From: Warburgia ugandensis
Taxonomy: Eukaryota; Streptophyta; Magnoliopsida; Canellales; Canellaceae
Direction of reading: 5' to 3'
Assembly: GCA_035236585.1 (NCBI GenBank)
Contig: CP141126.1
Coordinates: 68,735,414-68,799,413 of the forward strand
DNA length: 64,000 nucleotides
Shown here: positions 11,195 through 24,200 of the stretch, in pieces
How the letters are laid out: each line of letters opens with the position of its first letter
How positions within the stretch are numbered: position 1 is the first letter of the stretch
The notes under the pieces: generated by a model
Database searches by the model: none
What the model saw: only the letters and a program-made list of their open reading frames with translations
What the model was told of the DNA's origin: nothing
Position numbers and translations under genes: made by a program

Positions 11195-12206
11195 ATGGAT
11201 TCCTGCAACTTCATTCCCCTTCCACCCAAAACCCGACAACAAGAAGAACCAACTTCAGATTTCCAAGAAGAAAGCATCTCCGTTTCGTCCACAAAACCGC
11301 CTTCGCTCCCCTCCATAGCTACAATCTCCCTTTCTCTCTCCACTTCTCTCCCTTCTTCCCATCTCCTTATCCTCCCAAAGCACTCTTCCCTTCTCACTCC
11401 TCCACCCCCATCAAACCTCAAAATTCCCTCCCAAATATCCTCTCTCACTCATCTCTCTTTCACTTCTCTCCCCCCCCCCCCCCCCCCACAAACCCCACCT
11501 TAAATCCACCAATTTCTCCTCCTCCACTCTCCAAAATCCGCTTTTCGGCCGCTCTCGTCTCTCTGGTGACCCCACCAACCCATCCGGACTCCGCAGAGCG
11601 TCGGTTCTTTGGTTCCGGAATGATCTACGAGTTCACGATAATGAAACCCTGAATTCAGCTAACGACGAGTCCCTTTCAGTCCTTCCAGTGTACTGTTTTG
11701 ATCCCCGCGATTACGGAAAGTCCTCATCTGGATTTGACAAAACTGGCCCTTATCGAGCCACTTTCCTTATTGAATCCGTTTCCGACCTCAGAAAGAAGTT
11801 ACAATCTAGGGGCTCTGATCTCATTGTTAGGATTGGGAAACCGGAGAATGTGCTTCTTGAGTTGGCCAAAGCGGTTGGATCAGAGGCGGTTTATGTTCAT
11901 AGGGAGGTTTCAAGTGAGGAAGTTAAGGGAGAGGAGAAAATTGAGGGGGTTATGAAGGAAGAGGGAATTGAGGTTAAGTATTTTTGGGGGAGTACACTTT
12001 ATCATATAGATGATTTGCCGTTCACGTCGCAGGGAATGCCGTCAAATTATGGGGGATTTAAGAAGGGCATAAAGGGCTTGGAGATGAGGAAGACGATTCA
12101 GGCGTTGGATCAATTGCGGGGTTTGCCGGCAAGAGGTGACATCGATCCTGGAGAAATTCCAACATTGTTGGATCTTGGCCTTAGTCCGAATTCAGCTCTG
12201 CCTCAG
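11195..12206 (+). CDS. PHR2: PHR2 exon 1
   Basis: Encodes the putative transit peptide and the whole N-terminal photolyase domain. The first 92 codons read in one frame up to the C run at 11470-11487. From 11487 the frame reads [10 protein letters not shown] and continues open through [14 protein letters not shown] to SALPQ at the donor CAG|GT. The two frames differ by one base. Both sides match the Arabidopsis protein (SSLTHLS before the tract, NPL...DP...LRRA after it), so both are genuine coding sequence. Confidence 0.93.
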
Positions 12207-15200
12207 GTTATTCATTTTGCAAAATGATTTGTTTGTTTTCTTTTGGCTAATTTTGATTGAATTTCTGATGCACCTTTTCTTTTATGAGTAGATTTTACTC
12301 GAAATGAGTCATTGTTGAAACTTGGTCCTGCTTGTTCTATTGTTAATGGAAAATTATACATTTTATGATTAGATGGTGGTAACAAGAGGTGGATAAATCT
12401 GAATTCTCCCAGTTTGGCAAATGCACCTCTATTTAAGTTGGTACTGAACATAATATTCATTGGCCTTTCAATTGGTTTGGTAATGTTTGAAAGAGTTAGG
12501 TGAATCCGAAGTCTCCTGATTTGGTGAACTAATTCATCCATAAATTGGAATTGAAAATAATATTTGGAGACTATTGAATTGCTTTCAGTCATATTTCAAT
12601 TCGAATGTGACGTGCAGTTTGTTATCAGTTTTTCCATCAGTAGATAAAACACATACTCATTTCTAATTCGGAAAATATTGGAAATTTGTAATAGGGAATA
12701 CTATATTTGACACAAATTCACCTTTTATTATGGTCAGCAGCTACAAGTTTCAGACTGAATCTGGGTTTAATGAGGCCATCCAACAAGGGTTTCCATTCAT
12801 TTGTTTTCGTTTCTGACATTTGTTGGGTTACACCTAGCAGAGATCTGTACTCTAGCTAATTTAGTTGCTGAGTAAGCACTACATAGAAGTGAAGGATAGC
12901 CTACTGTTAGTAAGTCTGAATTGGGATTCTTTTTCCTTTAATTTTTCATGTCCATCTAGTTGTATGGTGGTATTATTTTTCCTAAGGCATCGTCCATTGC
13001 ATAGAAACAGCCTAGTGTTTCAAATGAAAATATGACATGCTAAATTTCATATGAAGATGGGGCCAATTGATGCAAGCCAAACAACCAGTCCTTGAAGGTG
13101 AGAGCAAAAGAAGCCATAATTTAATAAAAAGAATTTGATTCATCATGTATGGTAATACGGAAAGTATATCTGTGTATGCTTATAAATCATCATCATCATC
13201 AAGACCTTATACCAATTAGGGTTCCGTCACAAGAATCTTGTTACACCATATTCCTTTATTAAGTACCATGGCATCATTTAGTCCCAAAGTTTTTAAATAT
13301 TTTTTCACCACTTCTATTCACATTCTTTTGGGCCTTCACCTTGCCCTTTTAGAACTTTCTACTTGCAGTACCCCACTTCTTCTAACCGGTGCCATTTTGG
13401 ATCTCCTTTGGATATGTTCAAACCATCTAAGTCTAATCTCCCTTATCATGTTTCCTATTTGTGCTACCTCTAAGTTTCCTCTAATGTTTTCATTCCTAAT
13501 TCTATCCTTTTCTGTCTTGCCACTCATCCATCTCAATATCCTCATTTCCACGATGCTCATCGTATGAACATGATGTTCCTTAACTGCCTAATACTCTAAT
13601 CCACTGAGTATGGCCAGCCTTATGGCCATCTTATAAAATTTTCCTTTTAGTTTGAGTGGCACCCCCCAATCACACAAAACTCCAAATGCACATCTCCATT
13701 TGTTCCAACCCACTTAGATTCTCTGTGTAACCTCCCTCTTAATCTCTCCATTCTCATGAATCATTGATCATAAGTACCGAAAGTGGTCTTTTACTTGGAC
13801 TTCTTGGTTATCAATCTTAACTGGTGTTCCACTCCTACTTCTCTCCTTGCTAAAATTGCATTTCATATATTCTGTCTTAGTTCGGCTGATTTTAAATACT
13901 TTAGATTCTAATGCTCCTCTCTATAACTCTAGCTTTGTGTTTACGCCCTCCATTGTCTCATCAATTAAGACTATGTCATTTGTAAATAGCGTATACCATG
14001 GAATCTCCTCGTGTAGATATGTTGTTAACTCATCTATAACCAACATGAAAAGGTATGGGCTCAATGCCGATCCTTGGTGCAATCTTATAGTGATAGGAAA
14101 ATCATAGGTCTCGCCACTATTGGTCTTAACATTTGTTACTGCTTCCTTATACATATTTTTGATTATGTCTATATACCCTCATGAAACCCCTTTCTCGCCC
14201 ATCACCCTCCATATTCACTCTCTAGGGACTCTATCATAAGCTTTCTTTGAGTTAATAAAGATCATGTGGAGGTTTTTCATCTTCTTCCCATATTTCTCTA
14301 TCAATTGTCTTAGTAAGAAAATTGCTTCCATGGTAGACCTCCCAGGCATGAACCAAACTGGTTCTCTAATATACTTGTCTCATGCTGTAATCTCTTCTCA
14401 ATCACTCTTTCAAAAAGTTTCATAGTGTGGCTCATAAGTTTGATCCTCTGATAATTAGTGTTGCTCTGTATGTCTCCTTTATTCTTATAAATTAGTACTA
14501 TAGAGCTTTTCCTGATTTTCTTTGATTTTATAATCTTGTTAAACAACTTGGTCAACCAAACTACTCCAATATCTTCCATATACTTCCAAACCTCTATTGG
14601 TATACCATTGGACCCTATGGCCTTTCCTAATTTCATCTTTTTCAAGGCCTCTTTCACTTTAGGTATTCTCATCTTACGTTCATATCTATATGTATAATGT
14701 TATTTAGGTTTACAGTATTTTCAAGCCCTATATTCTTAGAGCCAAACATAACTTTCTTACTTTCTATTAATCTTAGTCTACTATAGAGGTCATCATATGC
14801 CTTAATTTTAGCCTCACTTACTATTCTCTTAGCAACCTTTTTAGTATTCTTATACTGTTCATAATTTTCATTATTTCTAGTTTTTTACTATACTTTAAAA
14901 CACACCTGCTTTTCTTTAATAACTTTTTGCATTGTTTCACTCTACCACTATATTTCCTTTACTAATTGTCTTTTACCTTTAGATACTCCTAAGACATCTT
15001 TTGCCACTTTCTTAATGAACTCGGCCATAATAGTTCACATGGTGTTTACTTCTATTTCATAGTTTCAGTTTTCTTTTACCATCAACTTATTTGTGAATGA
15101 GGTTATTTTATCTCCTTTTAAGTTCCACCACTTACTTTTCGGATACCTATTAAGTTTATTTCCTTTCTTCTATCTTTTAATATAGATATCCATAACCATT

Positions 15201-18200
15201 AACTCATGCTGTGAGGTTAGACTCTCACCAGGTATCACCTTACAATCTTTACACATTGATCTTTCGGTATTCTAGAAAAAAGTTTATTTGACTTTTATGA
15301 AGTCCATTTTTAAAGGTTATTAAGTATTCATCCCTCTTCTTAAAGAATGTGTTTGCAATGGCCAGGTTATATGCCAAAGCAAAATCAAGGATAGTTTTCC
15401 TCATCTCATTTTGTTCTTCTATACTATACTCTCTATCTATCCTATCATATCCTTTCTTTTCTTTTCCTATATGGCCTTTTAAGTCTGCTCTTGTAACAAT
15501 CTCCTCAATGTTGGTAATTTCTTGCATGACCCCCTCTATATCTACTCAAAACTATCTCTTGATTTATCATCTAACCCTACTTGTGGTGCGTATGCACGTA
15601 TAACATTTATGATCTCCTCTCCTAGAACAAGTTTTATTATTATAATTCTATCACTGATTCTTTTAACGTCCACAACTTTATCCTTTAATTCTTGATCTAC
15701 TAATATTCCTATGACATTTCTGTTATTACCCCCTCCTACATACTAGAGTTTATATCCATCGATTTCTCTAGTTTTAGTCCCTTTCCACTTGGTTTCTTAG
15801 ATATAAGCAATGTTGACTCTCTTACGTTTTATCACATTTACTAACTCCAAACTCCTACCTATTAATGTCTCTATCTTCCATGTGGCATTACGAATCTTAT
15901 GCTCTTGAGATAGCCTATTTACTCACACACGTGTCGACCTTCATGGCATGAACTTATGCCCACTTTTCATTGCACTTGGGTTCTGACATAGCGCGTCGCT
16001 TCCGAGAGGATGCTCTGGCAGCCCTTGCCCACTTTCCACTATACCTGGGATCTGATGTAGCAAGTTGCTTCTGGGGAACACCCTAGCAACTCTTGCCCAT
16101 TTTTCATTGTGCCCGGGATCCGATGTAGCATGTCACTTATGGGGGGTACCCTAGCTTGTGGGAATGTCAGTTTTCGATTCATGTCATGTTAGGGTTGCCA
16201 TACTTTAAAGAAGGTGGAGATGATTTTCATTATCTTCTCTTCTTACTTACAAACTAATATACCAGTGCATATTCATTTGTAAGTAAGAAAAAAATAATGA
16301 AATCTAAATCATCTTCAACTTCTTCCTTGCTGACTGGCACCTGATGCAAGACCCTCCTTTTTCATCTGGTCTTGGGACCGGCATCAGCGGAGTTTGTGTA
16401 TATGTATAAATATGCATTTATTATTCCATTTTTCTGAACAATATGATGTTTTCCAGAAATATTTTGCAATCTTTGGTCATGTGAATTTAAAGATTCCTCC
16501 CTTGTCCTAGATATACAAAGGGGTCAGGAGCTAGAACTACCTTGCTATACTACATCATAGATATATTGGTGTATGAAATTTCCATATCCTGCAATTGCCT
16601 ATGGAATTCTGGTACCCCACTACTATTCATCATCTTAGCCACTGGAAACAAGTGGCAGATGTATCTCCATGTCCATGGATTCTTTAGATTCAAGGGATTG
16701 TACCCAATTCGGCAGGTGATACTTACGTCCATCTTGAGGGGACATGTTGAAGATACAGGAGTGGCTTTTGTCTTGTAATATCTCTAACATATCTCATTTC
16801 TTCTTAGGGTCATGCCAATCAGTTTTTTTCTTCTCATTTAACTTATTGTTACCATTCTAGTAGTATGGCCCTATTGGTTTACTTATCTTGTATAAAACCT
16901 AACAAAGCATGGATGAATTGAAGGATCATTCATTTTGCTCTTCCTCCACACCTTTTTGTCTATTTGCCATTTTTTCATCTTGTTTCATTCCTTCTTCCTT
17001 CTTCAGCTTTCTGTAAAAACATCTGCAACCTGTTGTAGTTGTTGACAAGATTGTGGTGGATTGCCCTATTTGTTCAACTTTTTTCTTATGTTGTAACAAC
17101 TAAGCTCCAAATTCTTTGTTCCTCCATGAAGCATGAGGTTCTATGACATCTGATTCCACTCCATTGTCTACAGACAGACTATATGCATTTGACATGAAAC
17201 AATGTTCCCATGTTAGATGTCATATCCAGGTGAGCTCAGCAACAAGCCTACAACCAATTTCATTCCTTCTATGCAGCTTCTTCGCTAGACTTAGCAAGCT
17301 GAGTTACTCCTACTACTCCAAAGAAGTAGGTTGCATGCCCAAGATATTTCATGTCACATGTTCTTTTTCGGGAGTCTTGCTTCATATCTCATTTCATCAT
17401 GTAATTCTACTACCTCTCAGGCATATGCCTAACAAGTAACAATAAGAAATTGTCTGATCTATTATCATGGAATTGTTTCCTGCAAAGTAGCCCATCAAGC
17501 CAAGCTGTAGTGCATGTTTCAGCTATATAGTGCTTTCTTTAACCTGTGCACTGAGTATCATAACTTGTAGCTCAAATCACTTTGGCTGTAAACTTTCCCA
17601 CTAGGGCTACTGCTTAAGGAGACATTTTTACATCTAACTGGTTCAGTGACTAGTCAAAGGAGTTTGCTGGCATGATTGTTCGGCTCAGTCAGCTGTTTAC
17701 TGGAGGAACGTTTGTCTTGTCATCTAGCTTTGATATCACTTTGCTAAAGCTGGGACTTTATAATACCTGTCAATCAATCTGGGGCTTGATTGATTGATCC
17801 TTCCACTTGTCTTATGTTTTACTTTGAATAACCCCTTACACTAATCATCTATTTTTGTTGTTACAACAATCTCCCAAGTGTCATCATTCAAAAATAAAAA
17901 TAAAAATAAAAAATCCCTATTATTATTTTACTGAAAACACTCATTTCCTACCTTGTAGCTTCCAATCATCTTTACACATGATGACTTCAGCAAGTAAAGA
18001 AGGGTTAGCAATAGCTATAATCTTCTGGCAGTCCTGCTTGCTTAAGTGTCTGCTGTGTCAAGTTTGTTACTTCTCATAGAATGGGACAGAGGATGTGCCT
18101 AGTTCCATGTCTATCAACGCAAAGTACAGAGATATGATGGAGTGACATAAATGGAAATAAGAGTAGCTAATATCCCCCTGTCAGTCCCTTATCCAATGTG

Positions 18201-21200
18201 TGGCAGTTAATAGGGTAAATTTTCCTTCAAGGACACACTGCATGGATTAGAATTTTACCAAGATGACAGCCTTAACTGGCAGCTTGCATTGTTGAGAGCT
18301 CAATATACAGGTCATAATAACTGCAGCTTCAAGATAATTGAAGAGAATTATCAGCATGTTTGACATAGTAAACCATATTCTGGAGTTAGTTGTCTCACCA
18401 TCGATGAAGGCAGGATATTGATAAAGTTGGTTGATGCATGGTTACTTTAATGTAAGGATGTATCAGTGCAACAGAATGACACATTAGAAACTATCTAGTC
18501 TTTGTAATTTGGTGATGTTTCTCTTGGGGATCTCATTCTGGGAGGGGATGTGCAGATAAGAGATCTGCTGGAGGATGTTGCTAGTATGGCAAATATCTCT
18601 GATGCTTGCAATGTATACTCACTCATTGTCACTCCATAGGTTCCTGATATGGTGCTGCAATGCTCTGTAGCTAAGAATTTGAAACCATGCTTTTAGAAAC
18701 TAGGAATGAGAGAACATCTAGAAAGGCAAGGATAAGTCGAGATAAGACTCATTCATTAAGTGAACAATTTTAAAAGAAAAGGGTTTTATTTCAGTAATGA
18801 AGGAAAAAGACTAGCATTCTTCCAAGTGTAAACCTAGAACATAAAAGTAAATGGGGATGAGAATTATCCGAAGACTGATAAACTAAAGTTCACATGTTTG
18901 GTTGTCAGTTTGTCTCAAATGACCAGAGAGTTAAGGCAAAGATGTAGATCTATTAAACACTCTAATGTAAGACAGCTGTGGAGGATCTGGAATAAGGTTC
19001 TTCCTGAGGATATAGGATGTGAAGATAGGCCTCTTTAGTGAGGAGTTGCTCCCCAAATACATTGGACGGAGTAAAGGCAAAGTTCCAGTAAAATTACAAT
19101 GTGAATTGAGAAACATGTATAGTCCCTCCATGCAGTAAACAAGGTGGCCATCACAAAGGGAACAGCACAAAATGAGAGGAAGGTGCTGTGCCTTCATTTT
19201 TGATGTGTTTGGAGGACCCTTTCTCCATAAAACATGAAGAGAACCAGTGCAGGGAACAGAGAACATTAGCCCTTGTGTCATTGATCATGACAACTGGCTT
19301 TCATATCGTGAGACAGACAGCAAAGAGAAAGATATGTTGGTTCATGTGCAAGAGTTGTTGGAGGTTCGGGTTGTTATTCAAGTCAGTACTCTAGGGTAGA
19401 AAAATTCTAGCATCCACATATTTTACTGCTAAAAATAGTGAGCTTTCAGAGTCAAAACATGCATATTGATTGAAGCCCCTAACTGAGGTATCTGGATTGG
19501 TTGTGATGTGTAAGGAGTGGGCGCTGCTGGGGTACCACAAAAGTTTGTCAGCGTTGATGCTGACCATGCCAAGATATGGGTTAGCTGCCATCTCGATCAG
19601 GACCACAGTGGGAATGCTCCATTAAAATAGAATGTCTCAAATGTGTCTTTAAAGGTTATGAAGAGCCTTGAGCCTCCTAGGTCCTCTTATAGTTGCACAA
19701 AGGCCACAAAAATTGTAGAAAACAAACCTGAATATCATCTAAGTATCAAATACAGAACTGGTGTAGCATGGAGGTAATATAAACAAGCTAGGCATCTTTG
19801 AGTCCTTTAGAATGCAACAGACTTGATCATGATAGTCAAGTGTCTGTTTTGTGGTGGCAAATTGATAAATGATATTCTTCATATTTTAGTAAGTGTCATG
19901 ATTGGACTGGATGGAAGAATAGGACTCCGGATAGGCCATGGATGCGGTTAAATAAAAAGGAGTTGGAAGAAAAATTAGTAAATGAAGAAGGCTAAACAGA
20001 GCAAATGCATTTAGAAAAATAATCACAGAGTAGAATGAGATTTATAGAGTTAGAATGATATGATGAATGGATTAATGGGGTTTGTAGAGGGAAAATTGGA
20101 AGGGGAGCCTTGGTGCAATGGTAAAGTTGTCGTTGTGTGACCTTGAGGTCAAGGGTTGGAGGTGTGGAAACAGCCTCTTGCAATGCAAGATAAGCCTGCA
20201 TACTATTGACCCATTGTGGTTTGCCCCTTCCTGGACCTACCATGGAAGCTTCATGCACTAGGCTACCATTTGTAGAGGGAAAATTGAGTACATCTGCTAT
20301 CAAAAAAAGGTTTTACTAAAAGCAGTAAAATGATGTAAGGGTTAGGATGGCTCTTGAATATACAGGATTTGACTTTTAACTTCTTCTATTTACTTTTCAT
20401 TGTTTATGAGCGAATTTATGTTTAGGGAAATGGTATTCATGCCCTCCTAAGTAGACATACTCCTGTCCCCTACATGATCTTGTGGTTGTCAGCTTCACAA
20501 CCAGTTAGACTGCAACATTACAACACCGAAAAGAAAACCATAAATGACTATAAACAACCCTACTGTATTTATGGTTGATGGAATATCATTTTCCCTTATT
20601 TTTATTTTCTTTTTATAGAAGGGGAGCCTTGGCACAACGGTAAAAGTTGTCGTCATGTGACCTCAAGGTCACAGGTTCAAGGCGTGGAAACAGCCTCTCG
20701 CAAAATGCAAGGTAAGGCTGTGTACTTTAGGCCCTTGTGGTCTGCCCCTTCCTTGGACACCGCATAGGCGGGAGCTTCGTGCACCAGGGCTGCCCTTTTT
20801 ATTTTCTTTTTATGAGGCCTGAAATGTGAGTAGTTTGAATAGCAGGTTTTAGGGCAGGCTGCGAAGAAAAGAGTAGGTTTTTCTAAGGTAAGTCTGAGTA
20901 GTATGTTTAGTGCTTTTGATGGGTAAAGACCTTGGTTTTGGTTTGGTTCTAATAAACACTACATAGTTGTTTTGTTTTGTTTCTAATTCTTACCTGGCAT
21001 TGGCAGAAACATTTTTCTTCACTTGATACTGTTCTATAACTTGGGTTGTTAATTAAAAATTTTGAATTTATGGTTTATCTAGTTGATGGTAACTTAATTA
21101 TGCTTAAATGCAAGTAAAACTTATTCCAAAACTATTATGATTTCATAACTAGGAATAATCCAATGCGGCACATTGCTCCATCATGGATGGGCACATGCCA

Positions 21201-24200
21201 TCCATGTATTTGGCTCTTCAGATGGCCAAAGGCCAATAATTGCTCCAAGCAGAATACTTTAACAATAAATTACTAGGACAGAAATGGACACTAGAAAACT
21301 CTAGTAAGTCCTCATTTATGGTTTACTCAGTGTTATTTAGTCATTTTGTTTTCATGTATCAAAATTATGTACATCCATCCACACACACACACACACACCT
21401 ATCTTATATATGGGGGCTGATAGCTGATATGACAAAATAGTCTTGCAGGTTATCAAGTTTGTAATTTTTTTACTTTGACTTGTTTGACCCTGAATGATGA
21501 CAACTTGGTTATTTTAAGGTTGGCCTTTTACTCTACCATTGTACATTTAACTAAATTTGGAAATGCCACTCTATTTGATGACAAATATATCCTTAAAAGG
21601 GACACAAAAAAATCGAGACTCCTCTTTCAGCAAAGCAAAACCTGTGGTGCATTCAAAGGGCTGTTTCTCCTCATCACACCATTTATCCCTCTCAAAGATA
21701 CATTAAAATAGATATAGCACATTTGCCAACAAATCTCTTTTTTTTTTTTCTTTTTGGTTTGTTTTCCTAAGCACAAAGCCTACCAAGTCAGGTTTTCCGT
21801 TTTCATGTTGCTATGCCTTTGCTACTGCAAAATCTTCAAGGCACCAACACTTGCATGAAGGATATCCACTGCTTATTGACCAAAAATCACCAAATCACAA
21901 AAAAAAAATAAAAATCAACAAATGACAACCAGAATTAGGCAATAAACTTAAGAAATCCACAACTACTAGCAAATAGTTCAAGAAAAAGAATAAAGTAAGG
22001 GGTTTTAGAAATGTGGGTGTTTGCATTGACGACTACTCTAACAGAGGATTTGAAACATGAGAGAAACATAATCGGTTCTAGTTATTGTGTTTAGCATTTT
22101 TTAAAGGGAAGTTGAGAAAAACTAAGAAATACATGAACCCTAGAAATGAAATGAAAACCCTCAGTGAGATTGCTTTAACCAAAGAATCTTGCAGAGTGAA
22201 TGACAGTATTTCCCTCCCTGCTTTGCCTCCCTCTCTCCTGCTGGTTTTCATGTGCAAAATATAGGTCAGAATCCACGAAAAGTGGTTTTTGATCATTGCA
22301 ACTTTGTAGGCAGGTGTCAAAACCCACATAACTGAGCTGGATGGTCAGATGAACAGAGCTCTATTGATACATGTGTTAGCAAATAGTAAGATAGGTGATG
22401 GTATGGATTTGAAGGTATAAATATGCAGGGATGTTTAAAATCACATTTTTACCTTACAAAAAACTTAAAACCAAAATTGGCCAAGGAATCTTCCATGCAA
22501 GAAAATCAGCAAAGAGACCTTGTTCTTTGTCATTTTTTCAATCAAAACCCTAGATTCTATACCTGCATCAGAAGAATTGGAGGAGAAAGGATCGAACCTG
22601 GGTTTTTACCTGTTGGAAAACATATGCAATTTTCCCTTCATACTTTTTTGGGAAAATTTCACTTTACTACCCTGAAGTTTGCCCGAAATCTCACCTAAGG
22701 GCCCATCTTTTAAAAGTAGCACATAAGGTTCCCATTATTTTATAAGTTCATCTCTGTGGTGCATTCTATAATGTGCCGTTAAATTCTGATATGGGGAGTT
22801 ATCACGTGACTTTTATGTCGTTTTTTCAAAGGGCAGGACGGTCATTTTAAGTACAATTGTTTTTTAAGAAAATATAAAATTTTGTTTAAAGGTAAAGAAA
22901 AACTGGGTAGCCAAAATCTCTTCTTCCAACACAATGCTTCTCATGGAAATTTCCACCAAATTAGCTGGAAAACTTGCAGGAGATTGCATTAGCACTGGAA
23001 TCCAAAAAAGATGAGATTTTTAAGCGAACCCATATTGGGAAATTTGCACGAGAGCTTGTTTCCCTAAGCTTTGTTAGCTCTAAACGTTTGAAAAATTCTC
23101 AGGAATGGAACCTTGGAGAAGATTGTTGTCAAGATAAAGCTCTTGGATAGAAGAAATGGAACCTAAAATGGTCGAAATTTGTTTGGGAAGTGAGTTGTGG
23201 GATAGATTAAGATGCCTGAGACGGGGAGGTTGGATAAAGTAGTCAGAATCTGCCCGGAGAAGAGATTATCAAGTAAGTCTAAGGTTTCGAGATATGGGAG
23301 ATTCCATGAAGGGGGAAGAGAGAGAGAGTCTAGTGTAGCCTGTGGGGTCTAGGCTGAGTTCCTTGATCTTGCCCTACACATATATGGAGGTGTCACAGAG
23401 AAGACTATAAGTAAAACACTATCACAAGTGTTTACAGAGAAATCCCAAGAGCTTCAACAAGAGACCAATGTGATTCAACTATTTTAAGAAGAAGAAGAAC
23501 AACAAGTGGGAGTTTCTAGGAGGAAGAACCACCCATTTCAATATCTGTCGGTGAGTGTGGGGTTGTGATAGCTATGTTTAATCTCTTGAAATTTGATTTT
23601 CCTGCACTCTTAGTTGATTTCACCTTCCCTTGTGAGTTCTCACCAGTAATGGAATTTAGGGTTTCAAGATGCATAAAGAGACCCCAAACATGGCTCCAAA
23701 TGAAGAAGACTCAATTTTTCTTTACTTTAAACAAAAATTTATTTGAAATGACCATCCTGCCCTTTGAAAAAATCATGTGAAAATTCCTTGACAACTCTTC
23801 ATATCAGAATTTAATGGCGTGTTATGGAATAGACTGTGGAGATACACTTATAAAATAATGGGGCCCTTATTATTTATCTAGTTACAAATCCAAATTAAAA
23901 TCTTCGATTCACATCGAAAAAATTCTTTTTTGCCGATACTTTTTCAAAATTTTCATGGACATTAACTGAACTATCCAAATATATACTTTGCCAATATGCT
24001 CTTGAGCCCAAATGGGACTACAATTGGAGATTTATTCATTTTTATCTTTCTTAATCGAGTTCCTATATGGTGCATGCATATGTTTCCACTTGGAAAATAT
24101 CAGCTCAGAAAAATGCAAATGGGACCCACTAGTTCAATTATGTCAACCATTCATCTGGTCGGTGTGCTAGGGATGAGAGATACATATAACACAAAGTTAC

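Noticed and set aside
11080..11652. 190-codon open frame overlapping the start of PHR2
   Set aside because: Out of frame with both PHR2 halves; its sequence is a by-product of the C/T-rich transit-peptide coding region. Both true frames match PHR2.
20099..20268. tRNA-like heads of the SINEs as tRNA genes
   Set aside because: They have pol III box-like segments but no cloverleaf or intact acceptor end, and they continue into the SINE body with target duplications around the whole unit.
16542..20303. Short frames in PHR2 intron 1 as a hidden gene or copia element
   Set aside because: No family motif (RT, integrase, GAG) and no LTR pair could be found; no splice structure supports a gene.
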